Made by a program: the position numbers and the translations under genes. The notes below the pieces were generated by a model. That model did no database searches. It was not told where the DNA came from and saw nothing but the letters and a program-made list of their open reading frames with translations. Positions 58,612 to 64,000 of a stretch of DNA of 64,000 nt are shown here, piece by piece (position 1 is the first letter of the stretch; every line of letters begins with the position of its first letter). Source of the stretch: Neorhizobium lilium (GTDB lineage: Bacteria; Pseudomonadota; Alphaproteobacteria; Rhizobiales; Rhizobiaceae); NCBI RefSeq assembly GCF_004053875.1, contig NZ_SBIP01000001.1, forward strand, positions 310,001-374,000. The letters run 5' to 3'.

Positions 58612-59805
58612 ATGGCCCACAAGATACGCATACTTTCAGCGACGATGGCCGCGGTTCTCGCCGCCTTCCCAGTGCTCGCGGACGACGACAAGATCGTCGT
58701 CGGTTTTGCCACAGGCGCATCCGGTTTCATGGAAGCCTATGACAAGCCTGCCCAAGATGCGGCGATGATCCGCATCAAGGAGATCAATGCCGCTGGCGGC
58801 CTGCTCGGCAAGCAGATCGAAGTCGTCAGCGCCGACACCAAGTCCGACCGTGCCGAAGGCGCCAAGGCAGGTCTCTCGGTCATCGACGAGGGAGCCGATC
58901 TCGTCGTCGTCTCCTGCGACTACGACTTCGGCGCACCGGCAGCGCTTGCTGCGGAAGATGCAGGTCTCGTCTCCTTCTTCCTTTGCGCGGAATCGGTGAA
59001 GGCCGGCATCCAGGGCGTCGGCAAGCACTCGTTCTCTGCTTCGGTTCTTGCTGCCGTACAGGGCGCCACCATGTCCGAATGGGCATTCAAGGAAAAGAAG
59101 GCCAAGAATTTCTACCGCCTGCTCGACACCTGGACGGAATACAACAAGGGCATCTGCGACGGCTTCGACTGGATGATGCCGAAGCTGGAAGCACAGGGCG
59201 CCAAGCTAGTCGGCCAGGATACGTTCAAGAACGACGACGCATCAATCGCCGCACAGATTACCCGCATCAAGTCGCTGCCGAAAGAGCCGGATGCGATCAT
59301 GCTCTGCACGATGATGCCGGGCGCTGTCTCCGCCATCAAGCAGATCCGTGCGGCCGGCATCAACTCGATGATCCTCAATGGCTCCGGCGTCGACGGCAGC
59401 TACTGGCTGTCGGCCGTTCCTGACCTGTCGAACTTCTACACCCCGGTGCAGGGTTCGATCTATGGTGACGACCCGAACCCGGACGTGCAGAAGTTCAACG
59501 CCACCTACAAGAAGGAAACCGGCACCGATCCCTCAAGCCAGTATGTCTACCCCGGTTATTCGATGATCGACGTTTGGGCAAAGGCCGTCACCCGCGCCAA
59601 GACCACGGAAGCCGACGCTGTCGTGGCCGAACTGGAAAAAATGAAAGACGAGCCAACCCTGTTCGGACCGCGCACGTTCACAGCGGAACTTCACCACCAG
59701 AACAGTGCTCGCTACCTGATCGTCGATATCGAAAAAGGCAAGCCTAGCGTTATCGGTTCCTGGACGATTTCCGAACCGGTACCGATGAACGCACTGGTCA
59801 AGTAG
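58612..59805 (+). CDS. Branched-chain-type ABC transporter substrate-binding protein
   Basis: A 397-residue periplasmic protein of the Peripla_BP_6 type. The signal peptide ends at FPVLA/DD and the mature protein begins DDKIVVGFATGASGFMEAYD. Further markers are GLLGKQIEVVSADTKSDRAE, a VVSCDYDFGAPAAL hinge and a late YPGYSMIDVWAKAVTRAK. AAAGGAGA precedes the ATG. It sets the specificity of the LivGFHM importer. Given the operon, a pyroglutamate-like or other small cyclic amide ligand is more likely than leucine, but this is inference. Confidence 0.92.
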   Translation: MAHKIRILSATMAAVLAAFPVLADDDKIVVGFATGASGFMEAYDKPAQDAAMIRIKEINAAGGLLGKQIEVVSADTKSDRAEGAKAGLSVIDEGADLVVVSCDYDFGAPAALAAEDAGLVSFFLCAESVKAGIQGVGKHSFSASVLAAVQGATMSEWAFKEKKAKNFYRLLDTWTEYNKGICDGFDWMMPKLEAQGAKLVGQDTFKNDDASIAAQITRIKSLPKEPDAIMLCTMMPGAVSAIKQIRAAGINSMILNGSGVDGSYWLSAVPDLSNFYTPVQGSIYGDDPNPDVQKFNATYKKETGTDPSSQYVYPGYSMIDVWAKAVTRAKTTEADAVVAELEKMKDEPTLFGPRTFTAELHHQNSARYLIVDIEKGKPSVIGSWTISEPVPMNALVK

Positions 59806-59853
59806 TCGTACGATACCCGCCACCGGCTTTGTCCGGAGGTGCACGCGAAGAAA

Positions 59854-59884
59854 CCGGCCGCACGACAAAGTGCGACCGGCTTTT
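59854..59884. terminator. Intrinsic terminator between convergent genes
   Basis: CCGGCCGCAC (59854-59863) and GTGCGACCGG (59870-59879) form a 10-bp stem with one mismatch and a 6-nt loop, followed by CTTTT on the plus strand. The minus strand has TTT after the stem. It ends the pxp-liv operon and probably also the convergent aminotransferase operon. Confidence 0.7.
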
Positions 59885-59903
59885 CTATGCAGGAGCGCTT
59901 TGG

Positions 59904-60296
59904 TCAGGCGCGGATCTTGCGATAGGAATCCTTTTGGGCAATCAGATCGCCCGAAAAGGCAAAGATGTCACAACCGTCGACCTCGACAGTCTGGCCGCTC
60001 CTGTCCGTCCCGACAAACCGCCAAGACGAAACCCCGGTATCGCCGGAAACGACATGGCGGCCGTTCGTCCATGCCGCCTGCGGAAACGCCTCGAATAGAG
60101 CTGCATAGGATGCTCGCACGGCATCGCGACCCACGTGGCGCCGTCCCTCAGCATCCGGTCCTCCCGAGGCGTTAAAGGCGCAATCATTCGCCATGCAGGC
60201 CATCAGTCCGTCCACTTTCCGGCCGTTCCACGCTTGCAGAAACTGTTCGAGCACCATCAGACGGCGGTGCTCGATCTTGTCTTCAGCGTCCGCCAT
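59904..60296 (-). CDS. NTF2-like / SnoaL-like protein
   Basis: A 130-residue protein with the cone-fold pattern VLEQFLQAWNGRKVDGLMACM, DDCAFN-like NDCAFNASGG, then FPQAAWTNGRHVV and a late VEVDGCDIFAFSGDLIAQKD. Members bind small ligands or act as isomerases or hydrolases; no specific function can be assigned. Its ATG overlaps the stop of the aminotransferase gene by one base (TGATG), so the two are co-translated. Confidence 0.8.
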   Translation of the reverse strand: MADAEDKIEHRRLMVLEQFLQAWNGRKVDGLMACMANDCAFNASGGPDAEGRRHVGRDAVRASYAALFEAFPQAAWTNGRHVVSGDTGVSSWRFVGTDRSGQTVEVDGCDIFAFSGDLIAQKDSYRKIRA

Positions 60297-61678
60297 CAGA
60301 CGAGCCCTTCGGCCGCGATCGCGGCCGGCAGCCGGTCGAGGGTGCGACCGAGACGAGTGATGATCTCCGAGATGTCCGACGACGTTACGATCAGCGGCGG
60401 GCACAGCGCCAGTTGGTCTCCGATAGCGCGGAAGATCAAGCCTTCATCATGACCAATCCCCGATGCCAGTGCGCCGGCCCGGCCGATCTTTTCGAATGGC
60501 TTGCGGGTGTTCTTGTCGGACACGAGTTCCAGCGCGCCGATCAGGCCGGCACCACGGGCCTCCCCCACCAGCGGGTGATCCGCAAAGCTTTTGAGCCCGG
60601 CCTGAAATTGCGCCTCCAACCGCACAGCGTTGCCCATCAGGTCGTTCTCCTCGATGATTGCGAGGTTTTCCAAAGCGACGGCCGTAGCCACCGGATGTCC
60701 TGAAGCGGTAAAGCCATGCCCGAAATTGCCGATTTTTTCCGAATTGTCGGCGATCGCATCATAGATCGCCTCTGAAAACACCACGGCGGCAAGTGGCATA
60801 TAGGATGAGGTTATCTGCTTCGACAGCGTCATGATATCCGGCGTAAAACCGTATTTCTGGCAACCGAACGGCGTACCGAGCCGGCCAAAACCGCAAATCA
60901 CCTCGTCGGACACCAGAAGGATGTCGTTGGCACGACAAATCCGCTCAACCCCCTCCCAATAACCGGCCGGCGGAGGCAGGACACCGCCTGCAGACATCAG
61001 CGGCTCGCCTATGAAGGCCGCAATCGTGTCGGCATCTTCCTCTGCGATCACCGCTTCCAGTTCCGCCAGCAGCCGCGCCGTGAATGCCGCCTCGTCCTCG
61101 CCTTCCATTCCGAAACGGTAGAAATGCGGGCAGGTCAGATGACGCACCGGGATCGCTGGCAGGTCGAAATCGCGATGGTTGCCGGGAAGCCCCGTCAGAC
61201 TGCCCGATGCGATCGTGATGCCATGGTAGCCTTTAGTGCGGGCTAGGAACTTCTTTTTCTGCGGTCTGCCAAGCGCATTGTTCATGTACCAGACCATCTT
61301 GACGATCGTATCATTCGCCTCCGAGCCGGACGAGGTGTAGAAAACGCGTGTCAGGTTGGATGGCGTCATCTCGATCAGCTTTTCCGCCAGCCGGATGGAC
61401 GGCTCATTCGCCTTCGACGAGAAGGTGTGGTAGTAAGGTAGCTTCAGCATCTGCTTGTAGGCAGCGTCCGCCAGGCGCTTTTCGGAAAAGCCGACGGCTA
61501 CCGACCATAGGCCGGCCAACCCCTCGATATATTCCTTGCCGCGATCGTCATAGACCCGGATGCCATCGCCGCGGTCAATGACAAGCGGCCCGGTGCGCTC
61601 GTGCTGGCGCAAGTTGGTATTGGGATGCAGGGTCGTCGCAATATCGACGACGGCTAGAGAATTGGAAATCAGGGTCAT
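60296..61678 (-). CDS. Class III PLP-dependent aminotransferase (omega-amino-acid type)
   Basis: A 460-residue enzyme of the class III fold. The cofactor-binding stretch SSGSEAND is near residue 117, followed by KGYHGITIASGSLTG. The PLP-pairing Asp is in LLVSDEVICGFGRLG (about residue 258) and the Schiff-base Lys in TLSKQITSSYMP (about residue 287). This family moves an amino group from an omega- or beta-amino acid, diamine or amine to pyruvate or 2-oxoglutarate. It lies between the molybdenum hydroxylase and NTF2-like genes on the minus strand and could process an amine produced in the neighbouring pathway. Confidence 0.92.
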   Translation of the reverse strand: MTLISNSLAVVDIATTLHPNTNLRQHERTGPLVIDRGDGIRVYDDRGKEYIEGLAGLWSVAVGFSEKRLADAAYKQMLKLPYYHTFSSKANEPSIRLAEKLIEMTPSNLTRVFYTSSGSEANDTIVKMVWYMNNALGRPQKKKFLARTKGYHGITIASGSLTGLPGNHRDFDLPAIPVRHLTCPHFYRFGMEGEDEAAFTARLLAELEAVIAEEDADTIAAFIGEPLMSAGGVLPPPAGYWEGVERICRANDILLVSDEVICGFGRLGTPFGCQKYGFTPDIMTLSKQITSSYMPLAAVVFSEAIYDAIADNSEKIGNFGHGFTASGHPVATAVALENLAIIEENDLMGNAVRLEAQFQAGLKSFADHPLVGEARGAGLIGALELVSDKNTRKPFEKIGRAGALASGIGHDEGLIFRAIGDQLALCPPLIVTSSDISEIITRLGRTLDRLPAAIAAEGLV

Positions 61679-61741
61679 GGCGGATCTCTAAATCTTGGTG
61701 CTGATGGTGAGGTCTTCAAGTCGAAATTGTCCCGTTTGCGC

Positions 61742-64000
61742 TCACCTGAGCGTGTTGTCCGTCCAGTTGGGCGCAATATGCGGATAGTCGGGGCGCGGCT
61801 CGATATCGTGGATGAGGCGCAGAACGCGCGGCGGCGTCAGTGGCAGCCGGTACACCGGCTTGCCAATCGCATTCGAGACCGCGCAGGCGATCGCGGAGCC
61901 GACTGCAAGGATAGGCACCTCGCCCGCACCCTTGGTTCCGAGCGGCCCCATCGAGGGCGCGCCTTCGTAGAGATCCGCAACCACCGGCACGACGTCCTGC
62001 GCCAAGGGCACCCGATATGTCTCGAACCCGTCCTGGGCGATACGCCCGTCGCCGGTGATCGTCACTTCTTCGTGCAGCGCATAGCCGAGACCCTGCACGA
62101 CGCCGCCCTGGATCTGACCCATGATGGCGCGCGGATTGAGCGCCCGGCCGACATCCTGCACGACACGATAGGCAAGCACGTCGACATGGCCGGTATCGGG
62201 ATCGACCGCGACTTCCGCCTCGTGCACGACGAAAACCGGAATGTCGAGCGCATCTATGAAATGGCCCATGGCGCAGCCCGCCATCGCCGGCGTGTTTTTC
62301 GCCGTAAAGCTGCCGGTGCCGCTGATCGGACCGGTCGTCGCCTGCGCATGGGCAACGACCGTCGAAATCGCAGCACCCGAGCCGGGCCGACCGGAAATTT
62401 CCACACGCCCATCGCGCAGAACGAGATCCTTCGGCGCCGTTTGCAGCATTTCGCCAGCTGTGCGCAGCAGCTTTTCCCGCACTTCAGCCGCAGCCCCCAC
62501 GCTTGCAGCCCCGATTGACACCGTGGTGCGACCACCGCCGATGCCGGCATCAAGCCCCGCCGCATCGGTATCGGCTTCGCGTACCACGATCTGGTCGGGA
62601 TGCAGGCCGAGCTGACCGGCAACGATCTGCGGCAGCGACTGCATCATCGTACCTGAACCGATCTCGACACCGGAGGTAACGAGCGTCGCACTCCCATCGG
62701 CGTTGAGGTTGATCGTGGCGGCAGAGGGGCCAACGAAAATGAACCAGGTGCCGAGCGCTGTGGCGCGGCCATAGAGCCGACCGTCCGCCGCATGCTCCAG
62801 CGTACCAGTATTTGCCCGCAAGGTGTCCATCCGCTCCAGCATCGGGCCAAGCACATCGCCCTCGAACACCTGGCCTGTCGGCCCGAGATCGCCGTTGCCG
62901 AGTACGTTGCGCTTGCGGAATTCAATTGGATCCATGCCGATCGCCGCACAGATTTCGTCGGTGTGCCGCTCCAGCGCAAAACTGTTGTAGACACCGTTGC
63001 AGGCCCGGAAAGCTCCATTGGGCGGCGTGTTGGTGTATACGGCCCGGCTCACGAGCCGAACGGCCCCAAGGCGATAGCTGCCGCCCAGCGTGTGCGACGT
63101 CATTGTCGTCAGGAAAACCTGCTCGCCTCCGTAGGCGCCGCAATCCATCAGCACCACCGCCTCGCGACCAACGATCTCGCCCTCGGCGGTAACGGCGGAG
63201 CGAATGCGGATCTCGGCGTTCTCGCGGCACAGGCAGGTCGCCATTTCCTCCTGACGGCTGTTTTCCAGGATCACCGAGCGGCCGGTCATCCGCGCCAGAA
63301 GCGCCGTAATCGGCTCGATCGTGGCGTCGAACTTCAGGCCGAAGCCGCCGCCCACCGGCGGCACCGTCACCCGCACTCTCCCCGGCGGCAGTTGCAGAAC
63401 GCGACCGGTCACGTTGCGCACCGTCCAGGGCACCTGGGTCGAGGTCTCTATATGGGCCCGGCCGTTTTCCCAACTGCCGATCGCGACGCGTGGCTCGAAC
63501 GGAACATGGCTCTGCCTGCCGACTGCGATGCTGCTCTCAACGATCGTCACGTCCGACCGGGCAAAGGCAGCATCGACATCGCCGCGCACCGATTTCGCTT
63601 CCCAGGCGATGTTACCGTCGCGCGCCCCGCCTTCGGTCAGCACCTCATAGGCACGCCAGTCCTCGTGGATAAGCGGGGCGCCAGGCGCCAGCGCTTCAGC
63701 CATCGTCAAAACAGGATTGAGCGGCTCGACGTCCAGCACGATAGCAGCCAGTGCGGCTTTCGCTTCCGCCTCGGTTTCTGCGGCAATGCAGGCGATCGGC
63801 TCGCCGTGATAGCGGATCGTGTCTGTCGCAAACAGGGGATGGTCGGCGATGCCGATACCGTGCAGGCCAGGCGCATCGGCACCCGTCACGATCGCATGGA
63901 CGCCTGGGCATTCGAGTGCTGCCGAAACGTCGAGACGGGTGATACGACCGGCAGGTACCGTAGATCGCAGCAAAACTGCATGCAGCGTATCGGGTCGTGC
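61742..64000 (-). CDS. Xanthine-dehydrogenase-family molybdopterin-binding subunit (cut by window end)
   Basis: The frame stays open to the right edge, so the N-terminus lies outside; 752 residues are visible. The molybdenum-cofactor domains show VPPVGGGFGLKFD, CGAYGGEQVF, the GGGRTTVSIGAASVGA region and the catalytic Glu in LGTKGAGEVPILAVG near the C-terminus. Such enzymes hydroxylate N-heterocycles, aldehydes or purines with water as oxygen source. The small Fe-S and FAD subunit genes are not in the window. The stop lies 63 bp before the aminotransferase start, so they are probably one operon. Confidence 0.93.
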   Translation of the reverse strand, partial: ARPDTLHAVLLRSTVPAGRITRLDVSAALECPGVHAIVTGADAPGLHGIGIADHPLFATDTIRYHGEPIACIAAETEAEAKAALAAIVLDVEPLNPVLTMAEALAPGAPLIHEDWRAYEVLTEGGARDGNIAWEAKSVRGDVDAAFARSDVTIVESSIAVGRQSHVPFEPRVAIGSWENGRAHIETSTQVPWTVRNVTGRVLQLPPGRVRVTVPPVGGGFGLKFDATIEPITALLARMTGRSVILENSRQEEMATCLCRENAEIRIRSAVTAEGEIVGREAVVLMDCGAYGGEQVFLTTMTSHTLGGSYRLGAVRLVSRAVYTNTPPNGAFRACNGVYNSFALERHTDEICAAIGMDPIEFRKRNVLGNGDLGPTGQVFEGDVLGPMLERMDTLRANTGTLEHAADGRLYGRATALGTWFIFVGPSAATINLNADGSATLVTSGVEIGSGTMMQSLPQIVAGQLGLHPDQIVVREADTDAAGLDAGIGGGRTTVSIGAASVGAAAEVREKLLRTAGEMLQTAPKDLVLRDGRVEISGRPGSGAAISTVVAHAQATTGPISGTGSFTAKNTPAMAGCAMGHFIDALDIPVFVVHEAEVAVDPDTGHVDVLAYRVVQDVGRALNPRAIMGQIQGGVVQGLGYALHEEVTITGDGRIAQDGFETYRVPLAQDVVPVVADLYEGAPSMGPLGTKGAGEVPILAVGSAIACAVSNAIGKPVYRLPLTPPRVLRLIHDIEPRPDYPHIAPNWTDNTLR

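Overview
The window looks like an accessory stretch of a Rhizobiaceae genome (Rhizobium, Neorhizobium or Agrobacterium type), probably a chromid, a megaplasmid or a variable chromosomal region. Four things point that way: two SyrB-like coiled-coil proteins, an IalB-family protein, a large HWE-family histidine kinase, and a high density of ABC uptake operons, each with its own regulator. I see no rRNA, tRNA, ribosomal, replication or other housekeeping gene, and no intact insertion sequence or CRISPR array. This placement is inference from gene content, not from a sequence search.

Layout. 1-0.8 kb: the end of an NmrA-like gene and a DUF1857 gene. 1.1-14.1 kb: a surface island, with a decayed RND pump end, a hybrid histidine kinase, a LuxR-type response regulator, an autotransporter translationally coupled to an IalB-family periplasmic protein, and a 1757-residue autotransporter built of Calx-beta and putative-Ig repeats. 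14.4-17.8 kb: a copper cassette (Cys-containing small protein, PepSY membrane protein, PCuAC fusion, SCO). 17.9-26.3 kb: a sugar operon on the minus strand (DeoR regulator, BadF-type kinase, MalEFG-like transporter, SIS protein, ATPase) divergent from a KbaZ/GatZ-like gene. 26.4-34.5 kb: an enolase-superfamily remnant, a homocysteine methyltransferase, then MarR-SDR-FAD oxidase and a Dpp-like transporter with no ATPase genes.

34.6-43.1 kb is signalling and regulation: a five-PAS HWE kinase with an overlapping receiver, two SyrB-like proteins, an HxlR/quinone-oxidoreductase pair and a soluble PAS chemoreceptor. 43.3-45.0 kb is a gene graveyard around an intact GntR regulator (pieces of an SDR, an ABC ATPase and an IclR regulator). 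45.1-50.5 kb holds an OmpA-family protein, a small secreted protein and two LysR regulators.

50.6-59.8 kb is the most coherent metabolic unit. It has PxpA, a stand-alone biotin carrier, biotin carboxylase, PxpB, PxpC and a complete branched-chain-type ABC importer, apparently all co-directional under a divergent LysR regulator. The gene set is that of a 5-oxoprolinase merged with a split biotin-dependent carboxylase, which suggests uptake and ATP/biotin-dependent opening of a lactam or other cyclic amide. Converging on it from the other side are an NTF2-like protein, a class III aminotransferase and a molybdenum hydroxylase large subunit cut by the window end; these could belong to the same nitrogen-heterocycle pathway.

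Six gene remnants (RND, enolase, SDR, ABC ATPase, IclR, alpha/beta hydrolase) lie between intact operons. They show a region of high gene turnover, in which fragments persist at the edges of functional modules.
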